Part shown: one piece after another, positions 51,913-62,200 of the stretch | How positions within the stretch are numbered: the first letter of the stretch is position 1 | Layout: every line of letters starts with the position of its first letter | NCBI GenBank assembly: GCA_002398365.1 | Contig: DGYK01000068.1 | Span: 3,748-67,747, forward strand | Reading direction: 5' to 3' | Origin: Flammeovirgaceae bacterium UBA5008 | GTDB taxonomy: Bacteria; Bacteroidota; Bacteroidia; Cytophagales; Cyclobacteriaceae | Length of the DNA stretch: 64,000 nt | Position numbers and translations under genes: made by a program | Notes under the pieces: model-generated | The model's database searches: none | The model's input: the letters and a program-made list of their open reading frames with translations, nothing else | What the model was told of the DNA's origin: nothing

Positions 51913-52959
51913 ATGGAAGAAACATCAATCAAAAGAGACATTCGCAAACTGAAGTTAGATGAACTGAAAGCGTTTTTTGTTGAACATGGCGAAAAACCCT
52001 TCCGTGCCCAACAGGCGTATGAATGGCTGTGGATTAAATCGGCCAAAAGTTTTGATCAAATGACGAATCTCTCCCTGGAAACGAGGGAGATGATGAAAAA
52101 ACACTTTGTAATCAATCACATCAAAGTAGACAAGATGCAACGCAGTGCTGATGGCACCATCAAAAATGCCGTCACTCTACACGATGGGTTAGTGGTAGAA
52201 TCGGTTCTCATTCCAACGGAAAAAAGAATCACCGCTTGCGTATCCTCGCAAGTAGGTTGTAGTCTGGCTTGTAAATTTTGTGCTACCGCCAAACTAAAGC
52301 GGCAGCGCAACTTAAGTCCAGATGAAATTTATGATCAGGTTGTAGCCATCAAAGAGCAAGCCGAATTGTTTTATGGTCGCCCGTTAACCAACATCGTATT
52401 TATGGGCATGGGCGAGCCGTTGCTCAATTATGCCAATGTAACCGAAGCGATTTCTAAAATCACCAACCAAAAAGGGTTAGGCATGGCCACCAAGCGGATA
52501 ACAGTCTCCACAGTAGGCGTAGCTAAGATGATCATGAAAATGGCCGATGACGGAGTCAAATTCAATTTGGCCGTTTCATTACATGCAGCGATCAATAAAA
52601 CACGTTCCTCGATTATGCCCATCAATGATTCCAATTCGCTGGAAGAATTAGGTGAAGCACTTGCCTATTGGTACCAAAAAACAAAAAGCAAAGTCACTTA
52701 TGAATACGTAGTTTGGAAAGGTATTAACGATTCATTAGAACATGCCGAGGCCTTACTCAAGTTCTGCAAAATCATTCCATCGAAAGTAAACCTGATTGAA
52801 TACAACCCTATTGATGATGGTGAATTTCAGCAAGCTTCCGATGAAGCTCTAAACATGTACATGGATCTTTTAGAGCGAAATGGAATTACTACCCGCATTC
52901 GCAAAAGTCGTGGCAAAGACATTGATGCTGCCTGCGGACAGCTAGCGAACAAAGGATAA
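51913..52959 (+). CDS. rlmN: Dual-specificity RNA methyltransferase RlmN
   Basis: Predicted 348-residue radical-SAM enzyme that puts a 2-methyl group on A2503 of 23S rRNA and A37 of some tRNAs. The iron-sulfur motif is GCSLACKFC (Cys116, Cys120, Cys123), with NIVFMGMGEPLLNY next, the SLHAAIN strand, and the C-terminal Cys in DIDAACGQL that forms the enzyme-RNA link. Length and motifs are typical. Confidence 0.95.
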   Translation: MEETSIKRDIRKLKLDELKAFFVEHGEKPFRAQQAYEWLWIKSAKSFDQMTNLSLETREMMKKHFVINHIKVDKMQRSADGTIKNAVTLHDGLVVESVLIPTEKRITACVSSQVGCSLACKFCATAKLKRQRNLSPDEIYDQVVAIKEQAELFYGRPLTNIVFMGMGEPLLNYANVTEAISKITNQKGLGMATKRITVSTVGVAKMIMKMADDGVKFNLAVSLHAAINKTRSSIMPINDSNSLEELGEALAYWYQKTKSKVTYEYVVWKGINDSLEHAEALLKFCKIIPSKVNLIEYNPIDDGEFQQASDEALNMYMDLLERNGITTRIRKSRGKDIDAACGQLANKG

Positions 52960-53027
52960 TTAATTTTAATAAAACCATTTCGCCACTACATTCATCGTAT
53001 TAGTATATTTCGGAGATTACCGTTTGT

Positions 53028-53735
53028 ATGCCTAAACTGAAGTTAATTATTGTAGCTGTATTTGCCCTTCTTGTATTTGGGCATACAAAGGTAGTTGTTG
53101 GCCAGAGACTCATTCAAGGGATGGTGGTGGACTCGCTAACACTCAATAACCTTCCGGCCGTTAATGTGAAAATCAAAAATACCAACCGAGGAACTTCCAC
53201 AAATCCGAATGGAATTTTTACCATTCTGGCATCTGAAAAAGATACTTTGATTTTTTCATACATCGGCTACACCAAAGCTGTAGTGCCTGTAAACTTCGAA
53301 GATGAAACGATGTTTGTCCGCCTCACGGAAGAAAGCTTGATGCTGAAAGAAGTTGTTATCAAAGACCAGGGCTTTCATATCGTTCAGAAATACCCTAAAT
53401 CTCCCACCCTTACTACCACCAAACCATTGAAAGCCCGTAGTACAGTGGGTGTAGGTGTCAATTTCGCCTACTTTTCAAAATTGGAAAAAGAGAAAAGAAA
53501 ATTGGTAAAAGTAATGGCCGATAATGAAAAGGTTAAAACCTATCTGGATATTGTAACTAATCCTGATTTCCGAAACGATGTCATGGATCGCTACGCAATT
53601 ACGGAAGAGCGCTTTTATGATATTCTGGCCGTGTACAACGAAAAGAACCGAGAAATCATGTATTCCTCTAATAAAGGTCTGATCATGAATTCGTTACTTT
53701 CTTTTTTCCAAAATGCCGCTGGCAAGAAAAAATAA
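53028..53735 (+). CDS. Exported protein with carboxypeptidase-like regulatory domain
   Basis: Predicted 235 residues: signal peptide (LIIVAVFALLVFGHTKVVVGQ), then a beta-sandwich of the CarboxypepD_reg type (LIQGMVVDSLTLNNLPAVNVKIKNTNRGTSTNPNGIFTI, then KDTLIFSYIGYTK) as found at the start of TonB-dependent receptors. No barrel follows. The remaining 110 residues (GFHIVQKYPKSPTLTTTKP...) form an alpha-rich segment of unknown role. Likely periplasmic or outer-membrane-associated. Confidence 0.8.
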   Translation: MPKLKLIIVAVFALLVFGHTKVVVGQRLIQGMVVDSLTLNNLPAVNVKIKNTNRGTSTNPNGIFTILASEKDTLIFSYIGYTKAVVPVNFEDETMFVRLTEESLMLKEVVIKDQGFHIVQKYPKSPTLTTTKPLKARSTVGVGVNFAYFSKLEKEKRKLVKVMADNEKVKTYLDIVTNPDFRNDVMDRYAITEERFYDILAVYNEKNREIMYSSNKGLIMNSLLSFFQNAAGKKK

Positions 53736-53799
53736 TTTCAGCACCTTGATTAAACCTAACGAGGCCAGGCGCATCCAAGTGACAAAAAAATTAACCCCT

Positions 53800-54645
53800 A
53801 TGAAAACGAATACATTCAATTTTAATTGGAAAAGCGTGGTACTTTCCACAGTTTTTATTGCCACCAGCATGGTAGCTTGCAAGGATAACTCCGAAGACTT
53901 TGCTGATGAGGAGGCAACCGTTCAAAATGCAGCAATTGGCGATAACGAAGCAGATGATGCTTCTCAAGTTTCTTACGCTGCTGAGTTTGATGCAAAAGGT
54001 GCTCGTGTTGAAAGAGCTTTGCCCGCCTGCGCAGTTGTTACGAATGACAAAACCAACAAAATCTTAACTATTGATTTTGGCACCGGATGCACAGGAGCTT
54101 ATGGTAGAACTCGGAGTGGTAAAATTTTGATTCAGTACAGCGGTGTATTGGGCGACAGCTCAGCAAATCGTACGATCACTTTCGAAAATTATAAAGTGAA
54201 CAGCAAAAGCATTGAAGGAACCATAGAAGTTAGAGATATACTTAAAAATACCTCTGGCAACTTACAAGCAACTCGCAAGCTTACCAATTTAAAAGTAACG
54301 TTCGCCAGTGGAAAATCGATCACAGTTAATGGATCTCGCACTCGGGAATGGATTGCAGGAGCAGGTGATGGAAACCCCGATAACAATAAATACAGAATTA
54401 CAGGAACCCTCGAGGGCACCACTTCAACAGGACGCTCATTTACCCAAGAAATCACGACTCCGATCGTAGTTGACTTTGCTTGCGCGAAAGAAGGTAAGTT
54501 TGCCCGCGTATCGGGTGTGGTTGAATTCACCAAAGTAGGCGGATTTGGCACCCGTAAAAGAACTGTAGACTATGGTGATGGTACTTGTGACAACACGATC
54601 ACTGTCACCACATTCCGAAGAACATACACGATCACTGCAGATTAA
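53800..54645 (+). CDS. Lipoprotein of unknown function
   Basis: Predicted 281 residues from the ATG at 53800; the frame is open from 53713 but only this start yields a lipoprotein signal (STVFIATSMVAC, Cys27). The mature part begins with an acidic, Ala-rich linker (DNSEDFADEEATVQNAAIGDNEADDA) followed by beta-rich sequence with LTIDFGTGCTGAYGRTRSGKILIQYSGV and a related VDYGDGTCDNTITVTTFRRTY at the end. The two 'DFG/DYG.G.C' repeats suggest a repeated beta-sandwich. Family not recognised. Confidence 0.72.
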   Translation: MKTNTFNFNWKSVVLSTVFIATSMVACKDNSEDFADEEATVQNAAIGDNEADDASQVSYAAEFDAKGARVERALPACAVVTNDKTNKILTIDFGTGCTGAYGRTRSGKILIQYSGVLGDSSANRTITFENYKVNSKSIEGTIEVRDILKNTSGNLQATRKLTNLKVTFASGKSITVNGSRTREWIAGAGDGNPDNNKYRITGTLEGTTSTGRSFTQEITTPIVVDFACAKEGKFARVSGVVEFTKVGGFGTRKRTVDYGDGTCDNTITVTTFRRTYTITAD

Positions 54646-54668
54646 CCCAAATAATTTTCATGCGATCG

Positions 54669-54702
54669 AAACCCTTGAGGAAACTCGAGGGTTTTCTTTT
54701 TT
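54669..54702 (+). terminator. Intrinsic terminator after the lipoprotein gene
   Basis: AAACCCTTGAG and CTCGAGGGTTT form an 11-bp stem with one G-T wobble and a GAAA loop, followed by T-rich TCTTTTTT. It lies 23 bases past the stop at 54645, just ahead of the VIT1 gene. Confidence 0.82.
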
Positions 54703-54725
54703 GTAACTTTATCAAAAATTGAGGA

Positions 54726-55403
54726 ATGGAAGAACATTTTAAAAGTTCCGAGAAAGTAAGAGACTTTGTCATTGGCATGAGCGATGGCCTCACCGTTCCA
54801 TTTGCGTTGGCAGCTGGTTTGAGTGGCGCTGTTAACTCTACGGATATCGTGATCACAGCCGGACTGGCTGAAATTGCCGCGGGGTCCATTGCCATGGGAC
54901 TTGGTGGCTATCTGGCCGGAAGAACTGAAATTGAACATTACGAGTCAGAAGAAAGAAGAGAATACGATGAGATCATTCATAAACATGAAATTGAAATAGC
55001 CGAGACGAAAGAAATTTTTGCTCAGTATGGCATAAGTGAGGAGCTACAAGAAAAAATAGCTCGCGAGATGGCCAAGAAACCCAAAGAGTGGGTGGATTTT
55101 ATGATGCGCTTCGAACTTGGTCTCGAGCGGCCCGACAAAAACCGAGCACACACCAGCGCGTTCATCATTGCCGCCAGCTACATCATGGGAGGACTTATTC
55201 CACTCAGTGCGTATTTCTTTACAGACACAGCCCAAGAAGGATTAGTCTACTCGAGCATCATCACCTTAATATGCCTAACTATCTTCGGGTTGGTTAAGAG
55301 CAAGTTAACGGGCCAACCCTTATTGAAGGGAGCTGTACGTGTTACCTTAATTGGTGCCGCTGCTGCAGCCGCAGCGTTTGCTATTGCTAAGATGATTGCA
55401 TAG
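54726..55403 (+). CDS. VIT1/CCC1-family iron/manganese transporter
   Basis: Predicted 225-residue membrane protein. The first helix begins with RDFVIGMSDGLTVPFALAAGLSGA, followed by AGLAEIAAGSIAMGLGGYLAGRTEIEHYESEERREYDEI, in which the Glu-rich cytoplasmic stretch binds metal in VIT1. About five helices are predicted. In bacteria such proteins are thought to move Fe2+ or Mn2+ out of the cytoplasm; direction is inferred. It converges on the rhomboid gene. Confidence 0.88.
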   Translation: MEEHFKSSEKVRDFVIGMSDGLTVPFALAAGLSGAVNSTDIVITAGLAEIAAGSIAMGLGGYLAGRTEIEHYESEERREYDEIIHKHEIEIAETKEIFAQYGISEELQEKIAREMAKKPKEWVDFMMRFELGLERPDKNRAHTSAFIIAASYIMGGLIPLSAYFFTDTAQEGLVYSSIITLICLTIFGLVKSKLTGQPLLKGAVRVTLIGAAAAAAAFAIAKMIA

Positions 55404-55406
55404 GTT

Positions 55407-56303
55407 TTATTTCTTACTGGCGTTAAAAAGTTTTTCCTTCTCTTCTTTGGAGAGACTTTCATAACCTCGGTCAGAAATTTTATCGAGTATCGCATCGATC
55501 TCGTCTTGTGATGCTTTCGAAGTTACCGAAGTAGATTTTCTTCCTTTTGGCTCATCTTTACGGTAAGTCACTTTTACTTTTGGACGAGGTTGGAACAATG
55601 ATTTCGTTGCATCGATAACAGATGTTATCCAGCCGCCCCAGTTGATGCCAGCTTGCATTTGTCGAATGTAAATGAAGCCTATCAAAGCTCCACCTAAGTG
55701 AGCGAGGTTTCCACCGGCATTCCCTCCGATCGTTCCAAGAAAAGACAAGAAAACGATAATTGCCGCGATATATTTGATTCTTACGGCCCCGAAAAAGAGC
55801 ATAAAGAAAGTATAGTCTGGAAGTAAAGTTGCAGCAGCAACTACAATAGCATTGACGCTGGCAGATGCACCCACCATCACAATAGGATCAGCTATTGACT
55901 GCCCCATGAAGTATGGGATAAAATTATATGACAATAAATAGAAAACGGCTCCGGCTATTGCACCCAATACATAGACCGCAATCAATTTGTCACTACCTAA
56001 ATACTCCACAAATAACTTACCAAACCAATAAAGAGTCAGCATATTAAAGAGGATATGCAGAATTCCTCTTAAATCATGGGCGAAAGAATATGTAAGCAGG
56101 GTCCAAGGCCTTGTAACAAACTCAGTAAATCTAGCAGGGATTTGGAATTGCTTATGAATTGCTTCAAAGAAGGAAGGAAATCCACCGATCTCTGAAATAA
56201 CCATAATCACGCCAAGTATAACAAACACAACCACGTTGATAATGATCAACTGCACATGTGCATTGTTATATTTCTGAAATGCGTTTTTAAATTCTTCGAA
56301 CAC
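55407..56303 (-). CDS. Rhomboid-family intramembrane serine protease 1
   Basis: Predicted 298 residues from a GTG at 56303. Six hydrophobic helices lie within about 20-215. The catalytic Ser147 is in VGASASVN (the usual GxSG has Ala in place of the last Gly) and His202 is in GNLAHLGGALIGF; HILFNM (83-88) supplies the His and Asn of the oxyanion site. A 70-residue basic cytoplasmic tail follows (KVTYRKDEPKGRKSTSV...). It is a neighbour of a second, shorter rhomboid gene. Confidence 0.88.
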   Translation of the reverse strand: MFEEFKNAFQKYNNAHVQLIIINVVVFVILGVIMVISEIGGFPSFFEAIHKQFQIPARFTEFVTRPWTLLTYSFAHDLRGILHILFNMLTLYWFGKLFVEYLGSDKLIAVYVLGAIAGAVFYLLSYNFIPYFMGQSIADPIVMVGASASVNAIVVAAATLLPDYTFFMLFFGAVRIKYIAAIIVFLSFLGTIGGNAGGNLAHLGGALIGFIYIRQMQAGINWGGWITSVIDATKSLFQPRPKVKVTYRKDEPKGRKSTSVTSKASQDEIDAILDKISDRGYESLSKEEKEKLFNASKK

Positions 56304-56359
56304 AGCTAGTGATTTACTTATTCTGCAACAACGAACTGATTAATAAAGTTACATGGATT

Positions 56360-56938
56360 TTATCTTCCCTGCATTCTCCAAAAATTTATAATCAAAAAGG
56401 CAACAAATGCTCCCCCAAAGTGAGCTAAATGAGCCACCGTGCCGGATCGATCCATGGCATATGTCATAAATCCCATTAAAAACACCATATACTTTGCCTT
56501 GATGGGAATAGGCGGAAACAACAACATTAACTCCATATTTGGAAACAACATTCCAAAGGCCATCAGTACACCATACAATGCTCCCGAGGCGCCAAGCATG
56601 TAACCGCCATTTCCTGGAAGGAAGTAATCTACACCTGCGTAAATAATTGCTGCTCCGATGCCCGTGGCAATATAGAAAATGAGAAATTTTTTATCGCCCC
56701 AGTACGTTTCGAGAATTGGTGCAAAAGATGCAAAAGCCAGCATGTTAAAAAATATGTGACCAAAGCTTCCGTGTGCAAACATATAAGTAAACACCTGATA
56801 AGGTCGGAAGAAACCAGAATTGAGACCCCACAATGACATATATTCGGTTACATGCCAATTGGCAAACAAATTCTGAACCAGAAACACTCCGACATTAATA
56901 ATTATAAGTGTTCTAACCAGCGGGGTAATATTAAACAT
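56360..56938 (-). CDS. Rhomboid-family intramembrane serine protease 2
   Basis: Predicted 192 residues with six helices and no tail. Ser118 is in LGASGALYG (canonical GxSG) and His173 in AHLAHFGGAF; HIFFNM (61-66) is the oxyanion-site motif. It lies 56 bases upstream of rhomboid 1 and nine bases after the mutL stop. Substrates cannot be inferred. Confidence 0.9.
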   Translation of the reverse strand: MFNITPLVRTLIIINVGVFLVQNLFANWHVTEYMSLWGLNSGFFRPYQVFTYMFAHGSFGHIFFNMLAFASFAPILETYWGDKKFLIFYIATGIGAAIIYAGVDYFLPGNGGYMLGASGALYGVLMAFGMLFPNMELMLLFPPIPIKAKYMVFLMGFMTYAMDRSGTVAHLAHFGGAFVAFLIINFWRMQGR

Positions 56939-56947
56939 GATAATTTC

Positions 56948-58747
56948 TTAACGGTTAAAATAGCTTTCTAGCTTAGACGAGTCAAAAGTAAAAAATGTTG
57001 GGCGTCCGTCTGGCGAATAGTTGGGGTTATTGCATGAAAATAAACCTGCTACCAGCCTCTCCACCTCTTCCGGCTTCAGCCGATCGCCTGTTTTCACACT
57101 CGTGCGCTTGGCCATCGCCCGCGCCAGATTCTCGCCAATGGGCAACTGCAACTCCGATTGGTTCTTTTTAAACTGCTCAATCAAGCCCTCCAACAACTCC
57201 TTTTCATTGCTCTGAATCTGTGCCGGAGCCCCCGTTATCAACAGCGCATTTTTCCCCATCACCTCCAACCGAAATCCAAGTGCTATCACTTCTTTCTCCA
57301 TCTCCATCAGCAACGCAAAATCCGGAGGTGAAAAGTAAACGGTCTGCGGAAATAAACTCTGCTGACTATTTCCGGCCGCACCTTTCAACTGCCCCAAATA
57401 TTTTTCATACAACACCCGCTCATGCGCAGCTTGCTGATCGATAATCATCAAACCGGAGCGTGTAGCCCGCACGATGTACTTATTCAAAAGTTGGAACACA
57501 CCTTTCTCCTGCTCCGCAGCATCTACCTCCAGGTTCATCGAACTTTGAAAGCGTAGCTCCATCGGTGGCGCCACTTCTTCTTTCTGAAACAGTCGAGAAT
57601 TACTGCCCTCTTCAAATGCCTTCTCCCAATTTTGCAGATTCGATCGCGAAAGCGAAGAACCGAATTGCTCTTCGTAGTACGTCTCTTTCGTAAAGCCTTG
57701 CGTAGAAAGTTTCGAATTCAAATTCACATCGGCTTTAAAATCCAAAGCCGGTGCCAAATGATGAACTCCCAAAGCTTGCTTCACAGCCGACCACACCACA
57801 CCGTACACCGCGCGCTCATCATCAAACTTAATTTCCGTTTTAGTCGGGTGTACATTCACATCGATGTGCTTCGGATCAATCTCAATAAACAACACATAAA
57901 AAGGAAAGTTACCTTCCGGCAAAAGTCCTTCATACGCACTCGTAATCGCGTGGCCCAGATAATTATTTCGGATGTAACGCTGATTCACAAAAATAAATTG
58001 CTCACCGCGCGTCTTCCGCGATGACTCCGGCCTTCCTGCATATCCGGTAATTTTTACTAATGAAGTTTCTTCTTGGGCCGCGGCCAATTGATGTTGATAT
58101 CCTTTGCCAAACAAAGCCACGATGCGCTGACTCAATTTGCCGGGAACCAAATCATACACCAACTCATCACCTTGTGTCAACGAAAAAGCAATGTCCGGAT
58201 GCGCCAGTGCGAGACGTTGAAACTCGTCCATGATGTGGCGCATTTCAATCGGGTTCGACTTCAAAAAATTTCTGCGAGCCGGAATATTGTAAAATAAATT
58301 TTTGATGCTGATGCTCGTGCCCTTCTCGCAGGCTACCGGCTCTTGCTTCTTTATTTCAGATCCTTCTACCACCAGCAAAGTGCCCAATTCATTTTGGGGC
58401 TGCCGCGTTTTTATTTCCACCTGCGCCACAGCCGCAATAGAAGCCAATGCCTCTCCGCGAAAGCCCATTGTGCGCAGCTTAAACAAATCTTCAGCCGTAC
58501 GAATTTTAGAAGTAGCGTGGCGCTCTAAACTCATGCGGGCATCGGTTTCACTCATGCCCACGCCATTGTCAATTACCTGAATCAGTACTTTGCCCGCCTC
58601 TTTTACAATTAATTTTATTTCCGTAGCACCCGCATCAATCGAGTTTTCCATCAACTCCTTCACAGCCGATGCCGGGCGTTGCACCACCTCACCAGCGGCA
58701 ATCTGGTTGGCAATCGAATCAGGAAGTAAATGAATAATGTCCGGCAT
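56948..58747 (-). CDS. mutL: DNA mismatch repair protein MutL
   Basis: Predicted 599 residues. The N-terminal GHKL ATPase has IAAGEVVQRPASAVKELMENSIDAGAT, VIDNGVGMSETDA and TMGFRGEALASIAAVA. The C-terminal dimerisation domain has the endonuclease-like DQQAAHERVLYE (consensus DQHAxxExxxxE, with Gln instead of His). The second endonuclease motif is NYSPDGRP, in which the usual Cys-Pro-His of CPHGRP is Ser-Pro-Asp. The core motifs are otherwise intact. It begins the minus-strand run that continues into the two rhomboid genes. Confidence 0.95.
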   Translation of the reverse strand: MPDIIHLLPDSIANQIAAGEVVQRPASAVKELMENSIDAGATEIKLIVKEAGKVLIQVIDNGVGMSETDARMSLERHATSKIRTAEDLFKLRTMGFRGEALASIAAVAQVEIKTRQPQNELGTLLVVEGSEIKKQEPVACEKGTSISIKNLFYNIPARRNFLKSNPIEMRHIMDEFQRLALAHPDIAFSLTQGDELVYDLVPGKLSQRIVALFGKGYQHQLAAAQEETSLVKITGYAGRPESSRKTRGEQFIFVNQRYIRNNYLGHAITSAYEGLLPEGNFPFYVLFIEIDPKHIDVNVHPTKTEIKFDDERAVYGVVWSAVKQALGVHHLAPALDFKADVNLNSKLSTQGFTKETYYEEQFGSSLSRSNLQNWEKAFEEGSNSRLFQKEEVAPPMELRFQSSMNLEVDAAEQEKGVFQLLNKYIVRATRSGLMIIDQQAAHERVLYEKYLGQLKGAAGNSQQSLFPQTVYFSPPDFALLMEMEKEVIALGFRLEVMGKNALLITGAPAQIQSNEKELLEGLIEQFKKNQSELQLPIGENLARAMAKRTSVKTGDRLKPEEVERLVAGLFSCNNPNYSPDGRPTFFTFDSSKLESYFNR

Positions 58748-58814
58748 GGTGGCAAGTTAGCGGTTATCCGTCAATCGCGTCAACTTAAATCCCACTTATA
58801 ACCATCAACCTGTA

Positions 58815-59186
58815 TTACTTTTTAAAGTCCTTAAACTTCATATACAAGTAAAACGGAATAATCAGAAAGCCGGCATACAAGGCGTTTTTGCCCCATTGAA
58901 ACATCGCCATTAATAATAGTGTCATGAACAGCAGCACACCAAAGCGCATCAACACCGCACTCTTTGCGGCCGTTGGCTTTGAGCGCTTGCGAGCTGCCTG
59001 AAAAGAACCCGCTATACGTGTGCGGTAATTGCCCGGTTCAGCAGTACCTCCCCGTTCCAACTCCAATTCTCTGCGAATGCGCTCTTCGCGTTCCTTCATT
59101 TCCTCCTTCTTCGGATCGTAATACCGAGGTCGATAACTAAAGCGCTGATGTTGGGGCGCCTTCGTAAACAAGGATATTATCTTCAT
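58815..59186 (-). CDS. Small membrane protein of unknown function
   Basis: Predicted 123 residues: a basic, charged cytoplasmic part (residues about 10-80, with YDPKKEEMKEREERIRRELELERGG) and two closely spaced hydrophobic helices near the C-terminus (LMRFGVLLFMTLLLMAMF and ALYAGFLIIPFYLYM). Family not recognised. It lies 68 bases upstream of mutL on the same strand, and is divergent from the GH3 gene. Confidence 0.72.
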   Translation of the reverse strand: MKIISLFTKAPQHQRFSYRPRYYDPKKEEMKEREERIRRELELERGGTAEPGNYRTRIAGSFQAARKRSKPTAAKSAVLMRFGVLLFMTLLLMAMFQWGKNALYAGFLIIPFYLYMKFKDFKK

Positions 59187-59253
59187 AGTCTTTTAATTTA
59201 AGGAAAATGACCGCTAGCTTCGTGGTTGTAAAGTTACAAAAACCAACTGCCCG

Positions 59254-62200
59254 ATGTTTAAAAAAGTGTTACCCTTTCATTTTAAACCTTTGGCGGGCTG
59301 CCGTGCGAGGCGCCACGGCACCGGGCTATCCGCTCCAAGCCACGCGAGGCGCGTGGGCTTTCCGCTACTATCCCTGCCCGAAGCACTCCGCATCAAGGGC
59401 ACCATCAACTTTACAATTTGCCTTTTCATCGTATTGCTTTCAAACTTTTCAATTCACGCTCAAAGTAAAAAACAACAATGGGTCGACAGTGTTTTTCAAA
59501 CCCTCACCCCCACCGAAAAAATCAGCCAACTGTTCATCATTCCGGTTTCTACCTATGCCACCCCGGCTGAATTAAGTTCACTTTCATCGCAACTAAAAAA
59601 ACATAAACCGGGCGGCCTACTCATAACGCACAGTTCGCCTGTTAGTCACGTTCGGCTCATCAATAAACTGCAATCGGCTTCATCGATTCCCTTGCTCGTA
59701 ACCGCTCGAGTCGAAACCAGTTTGCATCAAACCATCGATAGCACCGTAGCCTTGGCATCGCCCCTACAATTAGCAGCCATTGCCAACGATACACTATTGT
59801 TGCAAGCAGGCAACGAACTAGGCCGACAAATGAAAACGCTGGGCATTCATCTCAACCTTTCGCTCAATGCCGATGTGCACGTAGCCGATGATCTTTACCC
59901 GAACACATTGCGCTATTGGGGCGAAGACAAAAAGAAAGTGACCACTAAAACACAATGGTTCATGAAAGGCCTACACCAACAAGGAGTGCTGGTAGCTGCC
60001 ACGCATTTGGCCAATCCAAAAAAAGAACGACACATTGTTATCAAAGACAGTACCGAATTACTCAACCTTAATCAACTCGACACGGCCGGTTTCTATCCTT
60101 ACCAAAAATTAATGGAATCGGGTGTGGATGCGATTGTCACTTCTCATCTGGATTACTCCGTGCCGGGCAAACGCAAACCGATTCCGGCACCTATCTCAGA
60201 TATTTTCATCAGCGATATCATCAAAAACAAAATCGGGTTCAAGGGACTTTCCATTGCTGAGGTTCCCTACCTGCGCAAAGTGTCTCGGAAAAAGAGAGCA
60301 GGCGAAGCGGAGTTACTCGCCTTCGAAATCGGAAACGATCTGATCATCGAACCAAAAAATATTCCTTCCAGCATCAAAAAAATTTCAAAGCTGCTGCGCA
60401 AAGACCAAAAATGGCAACAACAACTCGATGCCTCCGTCAAAAAAATTCTGAGTGCGAAATATGATGCGGGCTTAGCCAACTCGGCCTTCACCAACCCCGA
60501 CAATCTGTTGTTGCCTTTGCAAGCGCCTTCGGCTCGCGTCATTCAACACAAACTGGCAGAGGCCGCACCGACTGTGCTTGTCAATTCATCTGCGCTGATT
60601 CCCGTTCAGCCATTGGAAAGCAACACCTTTGCCTCCATCTGCATCGGCAAAACCAGCGACAACGAATTCAATCATTATCTCTCCAAATATGTGCAAATTC
60701 AAAAACACGAAATCGTTTCGTTGAAAGACACCTTGGGGTTGCAACAAAAAGTAAATAAAGCTTCCATCGTCATCATCGGGCTTTTTCCATCGGCCAAAGG
60801 CATCACATTACAAGTAGCAGCACTGATCAAAAAACTAGCGGTCAATCATGCGGTGATTGTTTGCAGCTTTGGCGATCCGGAAGATTTAAAATTTTTAGAA
60901 AACACCTCTGCATTGCTGACGGCTTACGCCCCTGATGATGTCAGTCAAAAAACAGCAGCCGAAGTTATTTTTGGCGGCATCGGTGCGCAGGGAAAATTAC
61001 CGATGGCCATTTCTCCCAAACTTTCGCTCCAAACAGGCTTCGAAACGAAAAGCATCGACCGCTTGCGCTATTCCGTGCCGGAAGATGCCGGTATGGACAG
61101 CCGCACGTTGCAGAAAATAAAAAGCATCATGCAAGAGGCTATCGACCTGGGTGCTACACCGGGTTGTCAGGTGTTGGTGGCGCGCCATGGAAAAGTGATC
61201 TATGAGCAATCAGCCGGATGGTTTACCTACGACAAAAAAATTCCGGTAACGGAAGAAGCCATTTACGATTTAGCCTCTGTCACCAAAGTGACGGCCACAC
61301 TTCAAACCGTGATGTTCATGCACGAAAAGGGACTGATCGACATCAACAAAAAGATTTCTGTTTACCTGCCCGAGTTGAAAGAATCCAATAAAAAAGATTT
61401 TACCATCAAAGATATTCTCACGCATCAGGCGGGCTTGTGGCCATTCCTACCCTTCTGGGCACAAACGGTGAAAGACTCCACCTACCTGAGTGAATATTAT
61501 CAAACCAAGTCCAGTGCCGAGTATCCTTTTCCGGTTGCGGATAGTTTGTTCGCACACAAAAGCATGAAAGATTCCCTCTGGCGATGGATCGTTCATTCAA
61601 AAATCAGAGAAAAAGTGCCACGCACCGTATACGATTATCGCTACAGCGACATGGGCTTTTACATGCTGCAACATTTAGCCGAGAAAATGCTCAACCAACC
61701 CATGCATGAATTTTTGGAGCAAAATATTTATGAGCCGCTCGGTGCTTACACGGTGGGATTTTTACCACGGAACAAATTTCCGGCTAATCAAATTGCACCC
61801 ACGGAAAATGACAAACTTTTTCGAAGACGTTTGCTGATAGGCTATGTCCACGATCAAGGCGCGGCCATGCACGGTGGTATTGCCGGGCATGCGGGCTTGT
61901 TTGGTGGCGCCAACGACATGGCGAAACTCGGACAAATGTGGTTGCGGAAGGGAAGCTATGGCGGGCAACAATTTTTCAAGCCTGAAACATTCGATCTTTT
62001 TACGGCCAAACAATATGCTGATAGCCGGAGAGGATTAGGCTGGGACAAACCTGTGCCGAGCGATCCGGCTGGACCGACTTCGATTTTTGCCTCGCCCCAA
62101 ACTTTTGGACACACCGGCTTTACAGGCACGTGCATTTGGGTAGATCCGCAATTTGATTTGGTCTATATTTTTCTCTCCAATCGGGTGTATCCGGAGATGA

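Noticed and set aside
53713..53799. Upstream extension of the lipoprotein frame overlapping the end of the preceding gene
   Set aside because: The ATG at 53800 gives a proper lipoprotein signal; the extension has no signal-peptide character.
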